The notes under the pieces are model-generated. The model saw nothing but the letters and a program-made list of their open reading frames with translations. It was not told where the DNA came from and did no database searches. Position numbers and translations under genes: made by a program. DNA of 64,000 nucleotides from Asparagopsis taxiformis (taxonomy: Eukaryota; Rhodophyta; Florideophyceae; Bonnemaisoniales; Bonnemaisoniaceae): NCBI GenBank assembly GCA_030407315.1, contig JALQPE010000837.1:20056-84055 (forward strand), given 5' to 3'. Each line of letters begins with the position of its first letter. Position 1 is the stretch's first letter. This document shows, piece after piece, positions 52,060-61,989 of this stretch.

Positions 52060-52845
52060 TCGATGGTCAACGCCATCGTCGACACAATGGAGGAGAAGAG
52101 ATCGAATGAAGTTGCCGCGTCGCCGGGTGCTGAATTCACCTTCAGCAGCCTGCTCAGCGAACTGCCACCCATGGCTCTCGACAGGGACGGTGCGAAGCAT
52201 ACAAAGCGATCAAGTTTCTCGGCCAGTATGAGTAACACAGACACGTCGTGATGTATTGAATGCGACCTTGGAATGACGGTTGTCATTTTGTACTATAACT
52301 ATATTTCGTCTACTCTGGCAGATTTTCTCACGAGGCAGCTATATTTCTACAGGCCCACCAAGCGCGCCATAAGGATCCTGAGCGTTTAGACAAGGGATAT
52401 GCACTCACATGTTCCAGTTAAACTATTCAGTTTTCTGCCTATGCGCATTAGTGCAATGCATCGGCAGACATGAAATGGATCGCTTTCATGCTGCTGCACC
52501 AACACGGCGAGCAAGTATTAACAATAGAACCACGGTGCACATATAGTTTTTTATAAAATAAATACAGATAATGTTATCAAATACGAACTCTAGTATGGTC
52601 AGATTGTTTTGGAAACTACCAATACGGTTCAAACGCAACTTTCAAGGCAGAAGCGAGCAGATTGTCGACAGGCTGTCAGGATCGTAAACGAACCAAGCTG
52701 CGACTGGTTGTAAGACAAACAAATTGGGCTGGGCAGTGATGAACTTGAACTGTTAGCGCAATTCCAGCCAATCAGTCAATATGTTCATTTCATTGGCCAC
52801 AATTCAATCAACTTAAGATTAGTCAATCAACATCGAAAAATTTTC
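52060..52845. other. no recognised gene
   Basis: After the IPK fragment, AT-rich sequence runs to the right terminal repeat. The last ~70 bases before it (about 52,775-52,845) show weak inverted similarity to 32,878-32,950. Confidence 0.5.
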
Positions 52846-52892
52846 AGATTCTGTTTCCGGAAGTACATTCTGTTCATATGGAAATCAGTGTT
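52846..52892 (-). repeat. right terminal inverted repeat (47 bp)
   Basis: Exact reverse complement of 32,831-32,877. Confidence 0.95.
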
Positions 52893-52950
52893 TTTGCTAG
52901 ATCAGTTTTTACTGCAGTAATTTTTGAGCCCAAAAAATTACCAAATTTTA
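52893..52950. repeat. right half of the split cassette palindrome
   Basis: TTTG (target duplication), then CTAGATCAGTTTTTACTGCA through CCAAATTTTA, complementary to 32,763-32,826. Confidence 0.95.
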
Positions 52951-53367
52951 GACCCGTCCGGCGCCCACCTGTTCCAGATTTGGACAACCGCTCCTGCCCC
53001 AGGCTACGTCAAGTTCATACATTCCATGCTTTACTGATGTTTCTAAACATTCCAAATGCTACGCTTCTTCGCTGGATGGTCGTTGACGAACATTGACGGC
53101 GCATTGCAGCTCTGTTCAAAACCGAACCGGTATTACCATGACGTGCATCTATGTCCGTCTACTTCTCTCCTCATACAATCTTGAACATCTAGTCATCGTG
53201 ATGCATCCAGACAGTTGTGCACCAATAGTCGATAAACATAATTGCACCGAAATATAGAAGGTGCTGCCCACGTGGTGCTTACTCGTGGTGGTGAGTGTTC
53301 CATGGCATAAGGTCGCTGGTACAAAGTAGGACGGAGTACGAGCCATACGGTCACTACGAGTGGGGCA
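52951..53367. other. spacer between two palindromes
   Basis: About 420 bases with no recognised gene; only short frames. Confidence 0.5.
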
Positions 53368-53489
53368 TAAAATTTGGTAATTTTTTGGGCTCAAAAATTA
53401 CTGCAGTAAAAACTGATCTAGCAAAGTGCACTTGGCTAGATCAGTTTTTACTGCAGTAATTTTTGAGCCCAAAAAATTACCAAATTTTA
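53368..53489. repeat. 122-bp cassette palindrome, intact
   Basis: TAAAATTTGGTAATTTTTTG ... GATCTAGCAAAGTGCACTTG GCTAGATC ... CCAAATTTTA; both arms complementary apart from the centre. Its right flank (GACTAGTCTGGCG) is the inverted match of the left flank of the 28,385 copy. Confidence 0.95.
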
Positions 53490-53866
53490 GACTAGTCTGG
53501 CGACCGTCTGTAGCTAATGGGGCTTGAATTTAGGTGCAGTGTCTCTGTATTATTAGTGAAGCTAGCTCAAGGTTGTGGAGATTTTGTTTAATGCACTGTC
53601 ATGATACAGAATGCGCCCAAGTTGCATACCCGTTCAAAACATTGCACCCCTTCACCAATCTTCAACAACAAAACTCCAAACTCTTTCATCATCCCGCGAC
53701 CCCTCGTCAGAAATCGGGGCTTCCATAAATTCCAATTTCAAATTTTGCGGGCGCGCGGAAAAATCTCCTTGCCGTCCTGTCAGGCACATGTGCCGGATTG
53801 CATTGCAATCTTCTCTACCAATCTATCGCATTCTCTCTTCTCCCTCGTTCCCGAGCATCCCCTGAA

Positions 53867-56494
53867 ATGGCGCAGCCACAACCCCGGCACGGGCTTGTCG
53901 AAACGTACAGCGAAGATGGGCCGATGCATCCATTTGACAAGTACGGAAACGGAACCATTCTATGGGTTGATCCCGCTCGCGTTGTTTCAATTCCTGCTAT
54001 CGCAGGGGCTAGCACCCCAGCCTCCGATGTCACATCCGTAGTGCATCTGGATTTCGAACGTCTCTATCTGTACGGTAGCATTGCGGACAATGGTGACGTA
54101 ACCTTGGTGGGAGGCATGGACGTGTGCGAGGAGGTGTGGTCGCGCCCCCGACGGAACACATCGAGATATTTACTTCGCATGAGCTACGAATCTATTACTA
54201 CCAAACCACATACGCTTGCCTCTATTCTCTTTCATCTCCTGGAGAGGGAAAGGATTATTCCGTTCTACGAAAGTGTAGCAATAGTCGCTCACATGCGAGA
54301 CTGTTGGCATGAAGCTGAGAAGAAAGAGGATCATGTGCCCCTTGCAGAACGTTCGCTCACAGCGTTTCGAAGGGCTGTGAGCAGTATGTACAAGTTTGAC
54401 CTGCCAGCGAATGCTTCAATCGTTCTGGATAAATGGTTCTCGTATGCCTACCATCGTCACACCTTTAACATTGTGCAAGCAGTCCGAAACTTCACCATTT
54501 CTGCTGGTGAAGATGGTAGTGAAGATATAGACACACGGGTATGGGATCTATTCCTCACGAGCTGTGGGTTGCTGGATTTATCCGTATCCTTCTTTATTCC
54601 CGTGTTTTTCCATGAGCGTGATGAGCAATCAGCAGAGGATCCACTCAAAAACTCTCAGAGTCCTGGACCACCACTTCCAGTTCAAAAAGAGTTCTACACC
54701 GAGCATAACTTCTCCCAGTCCGCGATTGGTCGAGATGCCTTCTCAAGACAATCACTAGCATGCCAATTCTTCGTTTCACAGACCCAGGAGCGTGCTTCGC
54801 ATCAAGATAGCTGGACAACTCCGAGACTTACCACAACTTTCGAGAGGGTTGTATTTCTCATGGCATTGATACAAATGGACCGAGACTGGAAGTTGCAGGC
54901 AGAATCCCGGCCACGCTCACGTACAAGAACGAGGTCTTCGAATAGACCCACGCCGCTTCTCAAGAAGGATAGTCCGTGGACTGCCCAGCGTCTTGGATAT
55001 GGTATTCATGTGATTCTGAAGTCATGGGATGTATTGGCAAAGTCGCTAGGGGCTACCAATACCGAGGAGCTCTTGCAACCGTACCTTCTGTACGACCAGA
55101 GAGTATTCACGTACCACGTCCTGGACTCGGAAAATAGGGGCTTCGCACCGCTTCGAGAGCTGAAGACTTTGTTGCACGGCAGAGGAGCTGTTCGAAGAGT
55201 GCAGCACTCGGCAAGCATCTCGAGTGCGGCTGTCCATCGTACGCTGCTGCAAGATGCTCAGATGCGCCTCTGCGCAACGTCCTTCTGGGAGCACATAATG
55301 ACGATCTGTCGGCACAAAGAATTGTTCGACCAAACCGTTTCTTCACCGCGAGCAATACCTTTCCTACAGGGCTTCCAGGCGTCGACTGGTTCCCCGGATG
55401 CTGGGAGGTTTACGACTATTCGGGCTCTGGGTATGGTTGAAAGGCAACTCACGGCATTCAGCCTCAAAGAAGAGCCACAATCAACGCCCGACCCTAATGA
55501 GGAGCTGTTCGGAGACACTGAGAGAACAGCTTCTCCAGTACGGGATTCTCCGCCCGGCGGGAACGGAACGAGCCCGAATGCTAAACGCAGACGACTAGAT
55601 GAAAGCCCTGGTGCAGGAAGCTCGAGCAGGAATAGCGGTAACAGCGGTACCGCCGAAGCGGCCAGAGCTGATATAAAATCCATGCGTGCAGAAGATGAAG
55701 TGTTGATTCCTCCAGAAATGGACAACATGAAAGGATCTGTCCTGCATACTTTCAACTGCAGCTTCAGAGACCTTTTGAAGAACTATGACGCTGTTGACAA
55801 TCCTCGAAAGCCGCAAATCCGGGAAGGTGCTCAGTTGGTACTCACTGACCCGCCGTACAATACTAGGCGTATGTCTGGCAGAGGAAACTCTGGTTACGAT
55901 GTCCTCCGTCAGGAAGAAATCGAAGACACGGTAGCTGAAATTTCCAAGGTGACGCGCAAGGGTGGTCATGTTCTCATATTCACATCTGCTGCTCTGTTCT
56001 ACAATTGGGTATACGAGCTTCGCAAAGTGAAATACTCTACGGGTAGTCCTATGTTCGCGGTTGATTCGCAGCCTATCGTCTGTACTCGGAGCCCCACCCA
56101 TTTTACTTCGCCTCCATATAGGATTACAACCAGTTTGTTAAATATGGTCGAGCTGGTTGTACATGCTACGAAGCTGGGTAAGGGTAAAGAAGGCTGGGGG
56201 ATGGTGAACTACCGAAATGCAGGATACATCCCTTCTAGGTTCAAGGCTTGGACAAATGTCATCGACAACATCCCGCGCATCACAGCATCGGAGACAGTGA
56301 AATATTTGGACAAGGACAAGAAAAAGGTTACGTTGTGCCCCGAGCAGAAGACCGTAGCTCTCATGCAAGAGCTCATTGGACGTTTCTCAAAACCAGGGAG
56401 ACTTGGTCGTGGACATGTTTGCTGGCACTTTCTCTACTGCAGTTGCATGCCTTACTATGCACCACGGTCAGTACAGGAGGTTTGTGGGGTGTGA
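53867..56494 (+). CDS. DPPY DNA methyltransferase with large N-terminal region
   Basis: Start at the ATG at 53,867 (MAQPQPRHGLVETYSE); an earlier in-frame start at 53,798 reads like leader. The first ~600 residues are a mostly helical region of unknown family with a basic SRPRSRTRTRSSNRPTP patch and a KRRRLD nuclear-signal-like cluster. The methyltransferase core begins ~650: GAQLVLTDPPYNTRRMSGRG with DPPYN at 661-665, then VAEISKVTRKGGHVLIFTSA. MQELIGRFSKPG leads to motif I, but a +1 shift in the GGG run at ~56,395 moves motif I (LVVDMFAGTFSTA) into the next frame. Motif IV before motif I marks a beta-class N6-adenine or N4-cytosine enzyme. No ParB motif was seen here. Confidence 0.75.
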   Translation: MAQPQPRHGLVETYSEDGPMHPFDKYGNGTILWVDPARVVSIPAIAGASTPASDVTSVVHLDFERLYLYGSIADNGDVTLVGGMDVCEEVWSRPRRNTSRYLLRMSYESITTKPHTLASILFHLLERERIIPFYESVAIVAHMRDCWHEAEKKEDHVPLAERSLTAFRRAVSSMYKFDLPANASIVLDKWFSYAYHRHTFNIVQAVRNFTISAGEDGSEDIDTRVWDLFLTSCGLLDLSVSFFIPVFFHERDEQSAEDPLKNSQSPGPPLPVQKEFYTEHNFSQSAIGRDAFSRQSLACQFFVSQTQERASHQDSWTTPRLTTTFERVVFLMALIQMDRDWKLQAESRPRSRTRTRSSNRPTPLLKKDSPWTAQRLGYGIHVILKSWDVLAKSLGATNTEELLQPYLLYDQRVFTYHVLDSENRGFAPLRELKTLLHGRGAVRRVQHSASISSAAVHRTLLQDAQMRLCATSFWEHIMTICRHKELFDQTVSSPRAIPFLQGFQASTGSPDAGRFTTIRALGMVERQLTAFSLKEEPQSTPDPNEELFGDTERTASPVRDSPPGGNGTSPNAKRRRLDESPGAGSSSRNSGNSGTAEAARADIKSMRAEDEVLIPPEMDNMKGSVLHTFNCSFRDLLKNYDAVDNPRKPQIREGAQLVLTDPPYNTRRMSGRGNSGYDVLRQEEIEDTVAEISKVTRKGGHVLIFTSAALFYNWVYELRKVKYSTGSPMFAVDSQPIVCTRSPTHFTSPPYRITTSLLNMVELVVHATKLGKGKEGWGMVNYRNAGYIPSRFKAWTNVIDNIPRITASETVKYLDKDKKKVTLCPEQKTVALMQELIGRFSKPGRLGRGHVCWHFLYCSCMPYYAPRSVQEVCGV

Positions 56495-57337
56495 GAAGTT
56501 CACGGACTGCTTTGAACTATCCCTTCCTAGAGTCAATCTTGCATTTCTGCAGCAGGTCTCCATTGGGAACTTTGCTCAACAGTCCACGCCCGCCCTGCAG
56601 CAGCTGGCCACTTCTCAACTCGGAACTTCCGATGACGATTCCCACTCGAAGAACCCCTCCAGTTTACCAAGTTCGACACAACTTCCACCCCACCTCATCA
56701 GCTTTCTGACCGCCATTTGGTGCATCCCAGACCAGCACAATGACTTGATAGACCTTCCTATTCACAAATGGCCACAATCACTGCTGGGCTTGTTGTCCAC
56801 CATGGATAGTAAAACCCTGCTATCAATTGATGCAATGGCACACAATGTATACGTTGCAACTTCAACTATACCTGCAGCTGGTGATGGACTCTTCGCAAGA
56901 GTAGATATTGATCCAGGAGATATCGTCGGGTACTATTTTGGGGCAGTGGTTTACAAGGATCTCTACCAAGCAAAACTGAAGACGTTTGGTACGGGTCCGA
57001 CTTCGTTCTCGATTGAGCGCTTCCAGAAGTACGCAGTTCAAATCAAGGACCCAAATATCACCTGCTTGCTTCCGTCTACGTCTAGCCGCCCCATCTTCAT
57101 TGTTCCATTCGAGTATTGCGCTGCTTCGAAAATCAACGACCAACGTTCGTGGATCCAGCAGAGGGAACCGATCGCCCGTCGCGAACTGCTAATGTTAGTT
57201 TCTCCTCCCCTGTACAAGAACTCATCAGTGAGAGCTCTGTGTCTAGCTACCAAGTTGTATGTGTTACTGCTAACGAGGCTATCTCAGCTGGATCCGAGCT
57301 GTTTATCGAATACGGTCATGATTACTTCACTGTCTAG
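56376..57337 (+). CDS. methyltransferase motif I followed by a SET domain
   Basis: The frame starts inside the methyltransferase with GDLVVDMFAGTFSTAVACL and FVGCEKFTDCFELSLPRV, the SAM-binding motif and following helix. After a ~100-residue linker comes a SET domain: VYVATSTIPAAGDGLFARVD, PGDIVGYYFGAVVY, AASKINDQRSW. The end, NVSFSSPVQ...VSSYQVVCVTANEA and SAGSELFIEYGHDYF, is in another frame from about 57,190, so at least one more shift or an intron lies between. SET domains methylate lysines on histones or other proteins. The NHS-type active-site region reads SKINDQ, so activity is uncertain. The joined gene would link a DNA base methyltransferase to a lysine methyltransferase. Confidence 0.65.
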
Positions 57338-57532
57338 CTGTTACCCTCTCACAGTCAAATTTCACAAGTAAATCCTTCTCCATTAATGTTTTCACTCTGT
57401 TTCCCATACCTTCAATTTATTTTTATCGTAATGTACTCTTTCCCCCAAGCAAGCAATGCGTAGAAGAATTTCCCGTTTGGTACGTAATGCGTCTGCATAA
57501 GGTTGGACAAGGTATATTCTGTGCGTAAAATT
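57338..57532. other. short intergenic segment
   Basis: Probably 3' untranslated sequence; no other signal. Confidence 0.4.
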
Positions 57533-57650
57533 TGGTAATTTTTTGGGCTCAAAAATTACTGCAGTAAAAACTGATCTACCCGAGTGCACTTTGCTAGATC
57601 AGTTTTTACTGCAGTAATTTTAGAGCCCAAAAAATTACCAAATTTTACGC
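57533..57650. repeat. 118-bp cassette palindrome, intact
   Basis: GCGTAAAATTTGGTAATTTT ... complementary arm ending CCAAATTTTACGC; the GCG/CGC pair extends the palindrome beyond the shared core. Centre cgagtgcacttt. Confidence 0.95.
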
Positions 57651-58033
57651 TGCCTTGTATGTGTTCTGGCATAGCCACGGGCACCACACAACCCTACATG
57701 GCATGTCGAAGGCTGAGGTTTGGATACCAGCCGTTCTTAGTTGTTTGCCTTGTTCCACATGCGGACGGTCTCCGCTTGTTTTTCAGCACAATGACAATGT
57801 AGAGAGAAATGCAGGTACCACAATTGTCTTGTACATTGTACATCCATTCTCGCATTTCGTACATCATCCATGTACCACACGCAGGAAAAGCTGCTCAATG
57901 TACTATGTGGTATGAAGTTTAACGCTTCTATAATTATAGCGTTAACGCTCCTAGCAACAAAACAGCCCGGAAGAACAAACTGAGCCGTGATCATCTACAC
58001 AGTCAGCTAGTGCTGCTTACATAGTGCTGAGAT
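57651..58033. other. spacer between two palindromes
   Basis: About 380 bases; no recognised gene. Confidence 0.5.
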
Positions 58034-58152
58034 TAAATTTCGGTAATTTTTCTAGCTATGAAATACTGCAGTAAAAACTGGTCTACCTATGTGCACTTGG
58101 GTAGATCACTCTTTACTGCAGCAACTTCAGCGCAAAAAAGATTACCAATTTC
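58034..58152. repeat. diverged copy of the cassette palindrome
   Basis: TAAATTTCGGTAATTTTTCT, then ATACTGCAGTAAAAACTGGT, centre TATGTGCACTTGG, then the degenerate complement to ATTACCAATTT. It is clearly the same family with about 15-20% mismatches, hence older. Confidence 0.85.
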
Positions 58153-58450
58153 CTTGCCCCGAATATACCTTAGCCTACGTTCTGCAAACACATAGAGATG
58201 TAACCAAAATAACTTCTCTGGCTGATTGCATTGCTGGCTCCATTGCTTTTGCGTATGCCCAGGACCGTTACTGCCCGCAGCTTTTGTAACGGCCGTACCA
58301 ATGTCCTTATCCGTTACATCTTCCGTCCATGCTCGAGACAAGTTTCCCCCTGGTCTCTTCTACTTATCCTTCCCTTCTCCTCAGCAACGTTTCCAGTTCT
58401 ACTCAAGTACTCTATCCTGGGCGTGAACCATTCAACGGTTTCCAGCAAAA

Positions 58451-60125
58451 ATGAGAGATGATTTATCTTTGACTAGGTTTGCAAAGTTCGAAGAACGGTT
58501 CGCATCCCTCGAACAGTACATGCGCGATTCCCTTTCGTCTATTCAATTGGAGCTGGCGTGTATTCGATACATGGCCTCCGCTGCTGCCGGAACAAACACT
58601 GTCCCTTCAGTTGTTCTGGAAGAGAGATCAAGAAAAGCAGGTCAAATTGCCACGCTGGTGTCTTCTCTGTTCAACAACAGGCAGGTGACATTTCGATTCG
58701 TCGCTTTCAGAACTGTTGCAGAGCTTGTTAAAACCTTTGTTGACGCCAATTTGCTCAAGAATTGTAATTAGAGGTCTGCAACATCACCACAGGTGGATTC
58801 CTGCACAACGTTGCTTCTTGCTGCCCTGTCGTTTTCGCAGACTTCAAGTTCAAATTCTGAGGTATGGCAATCTAAGAGATCTCTTATCGGAACGGCAGTA
58901 GGGAAACGACATGTGTTCTTAAAACGCTCTATTATCGGAACTGCGTTTATTTCAATGGCAAATGACAGAATTGTGCGATGGAAGGACTCGACGAGCAGGA
59001 ATGCTGGGGTCCTCGATCCTGGGAGGAGGAGGACTTGAACAGCAATACTCTATCTCGAGACTATGCACTACGCAATGCTACAGTAGTGCCCATCGAAAAG
59101 CCGTCTTGGCTGCACATTTCCCAACGAGCTCTTTTCCATGCCATGGATATTTCGATGCCCACGGAGGCAGAACGAAACGTGGAACAGTCTACGCATTTGC
59201 AGGTTACTCTTTCAAAGCGTCGCCGACTGTCTGGTTCGAAAGAAGCACGCCGTACTGGTAGATCCTCTTCATCTTCTTCCGCTGTATCCAACCTTTCTCC
59301 GTCTGACTTACAGTCTATTCCGATTATTACCTCTGCACTACGGCAGCTTACACAGTTCTTCAACACTTCCCGGAAACAGATGAAAATGGAATTGGTCAAA
59401 CAAGCATTCTTCTTCCTCACACCGAGATATGAAGGCAACTGTGGATGTTTCTCCTGCCCATGCTGTTTCCACAACAGAAATGTGTCCACCTGACTCTATT
59501 CCGACAACTTCGAGAGCTTACGGAACAGGAGAAGAAGCTCTCGAAGTGTATTCAAAAAAATGATTCCATCTTTTCAAATTTCATTCTGAGCCGTCCTGAG
59601 CTTCACATTCAGGTTACTTACATAGTTCAGGTGAGCGGTGATATCGATGGTGAAAACATTGCGAGTACACGAGTGGAGAAGTTGGCTGTCTGTTCATTCT
59701 CCTTTCTTACTCTAGCTATGATATTGTTATGCAGTTTTTGCCAATGTACACAACTGGAGATGCTCTGTCATGAACCTCATGCTATTCAAGCATGTTATAA
59801 GATTGCAATATGCCTCCAAGGTTTATTTAACGAAGCCCTGAAACAACAGCCTACATCTCATTTTGGGAAGGATGGATTCCCCTTGCGCGTTACATGGGGA
59901 CATCTTGAGCTCCGGGACTACCTCATGGGAGGTGACTGCCTCACGGGGATCATTAGAAAGAAGAGAAACCTAGCAGCACAAGAATACGAGTCTGTCCGTT
60001 TCGTTTCAGGCTTCAGACATACTGAGCACTCAGAAGATAACCCAGCAAACAGACCAGTTTCCAATCATGATTGTGTACCTCTCGAGGAGGATGATGAACT
60101 TGGTATTTCTTTAATTGGCATGTAG
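58451..60125 (+). CDS. unidentified gene in three frames
   Basis: From the ATG at 58,451 (MRDDLSLTRFAKFEERF) a frame of 106 codons starts with a probable coiled coil (FAKFEERFASLEQYMRDSL). Further frames follow at 58,784-59,038, 58,978-59,493 (with a nuclear-signal-like SKRRRLSGSKEARR and a helical ITSALRQLTQFF segment) and 59,445-60,125. The last ends with FPLRVTWGHLELRDYLMGGD and an acidic tail EEDDELGISLIGM. Protein-like composition and consecutive order suggest one gene of about 500 residues broken by introns or shifts. AG acceptors such as ATCACCACAG (58,785-58,794) are present but I could not define exons. I do not recognise a family. It follows the 58,034 palindrome and may be another cassette. 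Confidence 0.4.
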
Positions 60126-60129
60126 AACT

Positions 60130-61424
60130 GTTCTAGCTGGAACACCGCCGTCTTCATGTGACTGTAGTAGTTCCCATGCTTGCCTCTGCTCCGCAATGTA
60201 TGCTTCAGAATAATTAAACTAGTTCTTCCAGTTCATCTCACTACCTGTATCATTTTATGTACTCCTCTGCCCTTTTCTCTGACACACTATACCCCACCAC
60301 ATCATTGACCACATCTTCCGATATCAACTTGCCTATTCTACATGGTTCTTCCACACCACGGAATATGACATACGGCATATGCACTCTCAATGTTCCCCAC
60401 AACATGTCACCAGCCCTTCCTCTTTTCCTTTGCGTCGTAGGTCCCATTCAATGCAGAAACATTTCTTTTCTTTCGCTTCTCCACCCTTCTAGACTCCCGT
60501 CACCATCGACCCCCCCGTGCACGCCACATATCGAGGGACATTCCTGCAGCTCCATTCCGTTCACATATTCACCTTGGACTACAGCAATACCGTTGCGAGC
60601 CAGACACCATACGTTCGATTTAGATCCGGCAATGCAGAACGAGCTACTGCCAATTGCAACAGATGTCGACTGTGCTTCCATCGTTTCCGAGCACAATATC
60701 GTACCAAACAACCGCAGAGCACATGGCCTCGCTGTTCCGTTCATGTCACCACACTCTTCATTCTCCTCCCCTTCCGAGTTGCTTATGTTACGCCTATGAA
60801 CCAGAGACTCAGTTCGCCATCTGTGCCCCAATCCTAGCAGATCCGATAGTGTGGAAAAACTGGAACACGTAATGTTCACAGCTTCTCCGCCATTTCCAGC
60901 CACTGCCGCGTGAAGCCCTGGGTACACTTTGTAATACCCCCTCGATAGGTTTCTGATGTTCCCTTTAGCATTTCCCGGAATAGCTCAGTGCTCAATGAGA
61001 TTGGAATCTGGACAGGTCCGCTAATAGCCGTTCCACTCGTGCATGCACCGTCAATCTCACCATGTGGGTAGCCACCCCCTGGGGTTGACAAAGTGCTTCG
61101 ATTAACCTGTTCCACAACTTTCTCTACCGCACGCTGCAAGAGCATTAACAAAATCTTTCCAGCCGATACTGTTGATGCACAATTTAGAACCCTTTCGTTC
61201 CAACCAAGCCGAATCTCGCTAGCATTTCCAGAGAAGCATTATATTTTCTAGTGTTCTCAACTTTGTCTCCATACCACTGTATGTTTTGACGTCAAGTGCT
61301 GATTCCACTTTTGGCTTCTTCCTCTGCGGTGATATCGCTTCAGATTCTCCATCTGATTGGTCATGACATTCTACTCTCTCCGCTTCGTAATCCACAGCCT
61401 CTCCATTGCTCGTTCGCCACGGTG
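60130..61424. other. mostly unexplained; possible minus-strand exons
   Basis: Minus-strand frames at 60,448-60,927 and 60,876-61,151 are protein-like (AVEKVVEQVNRST, IPISLSTELFREMLKG) and lie downstream of the 61,425-61,983 frame on the same strand, so they may be later exons of that gene. Splice sites were not resolved, and the plus strand carries overlapping frames. Confidence 0.35.
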
Positions 61425-61983
61425 TCAGGGGCTGGCCCCCGACATCAACTTATTTCCGAGCAGAAACTTTACGTTTTCGTAGGCGACACAAGGATAATTC
61501 ATTTCAGGAATAGCATCGTATAACAATCTGCCTTCTGCCACTGCCATTTCATTATGACTCGGCTTCACAGCGTTCGAATGCCGCCACGTAGTGACTTCCA
61601 AGACTGATATCTCCTTTTCCTCCCTCGTCAACCTCACGATTGCATCATCCACATCCTTTCCATTCTGCTCCACCACACCAGGCGTGTACATTCCATCTCC
61701 TCTGTCTACGTCGATGCGGTCTCCCACTGACGGCTTACCACTGCAGATAGGATACTGCTCAGGAATTTTCATTTCCACAACCGTAGCCTTCCACCATATT
61801 GCGTCATCGCCAACTTGGAACCATACGTCTATTTCCGTTTCGACACATGGGAGTGCATCTACGGCAGCTGCCCGCTCACGCTCACGACCAGCTTTCGCTT
61901 TTTCGCTCTGTCGCCTAATTCGCAATGATTCACACGCCTCGACATAGTTCCTCCACGAAATAAAGATACTACAACGCACTATC
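61425..61983 (-). CDS. hypothetical protein exon with Tudor/chromo-like beta segments
   Basis: The frame has no usable start ATG and is preceded by CTAAACAAAATTGCAG, a plausible branch plus 3' splice site, so it is probably an internal exon. It begins with a basic, helical stretch (RRQSEKAKAGRERERAA), then shows repeated small beta-barrel-like segments: IDVWFQVGDDAIWWKATVVE, GDRIDVDRGDGMYTPGVVEQ and DAIVRLTREEKEISVL. These resemble Tudor/Agenet-type modules that read methylated residues, but this is a pattern resemblance only. It ends LLGNKLMSGASP. If correct, a reader domain would lie beside the methyltransferase-SET cassette. It could equally be an unrelated host exon. Confidence 0.4.
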
Positions 61984-61989
61984 TGCAAT

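Larger units (their letters stand above)
32831..52892. mobile_element. 20,062-bp DNA transposon with TIRs, DUF7869-like transposase and methyltransferase cargo
   Basis: The ends are 47-bp perfect inverted repeats beginning AACACTGATTTCCATATGAA. Beyond them about 70 bp of weaker inverted similarity continues, including GTTGATTGAATTGT(A/G)GCCAATG. The element is flanked by TTTG on both sides and lies in the central loop of a 122-bp palindrome; removing it with one TTTG restores a palindrome like that at 28,385. On the left, minus-strand genes: DUF7869-like transposase, then ParB-methyltransferase; then a plus-strand partial transposase paralogue. On the right: fragments of PWP2, TPS, GT7-like and IPK genes, plus a later Ty1/copia insertion (41,390-47,514). 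Without the copia element and one GTCAT the transposon would be about 13.9 kb. Confidence 0.85.
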
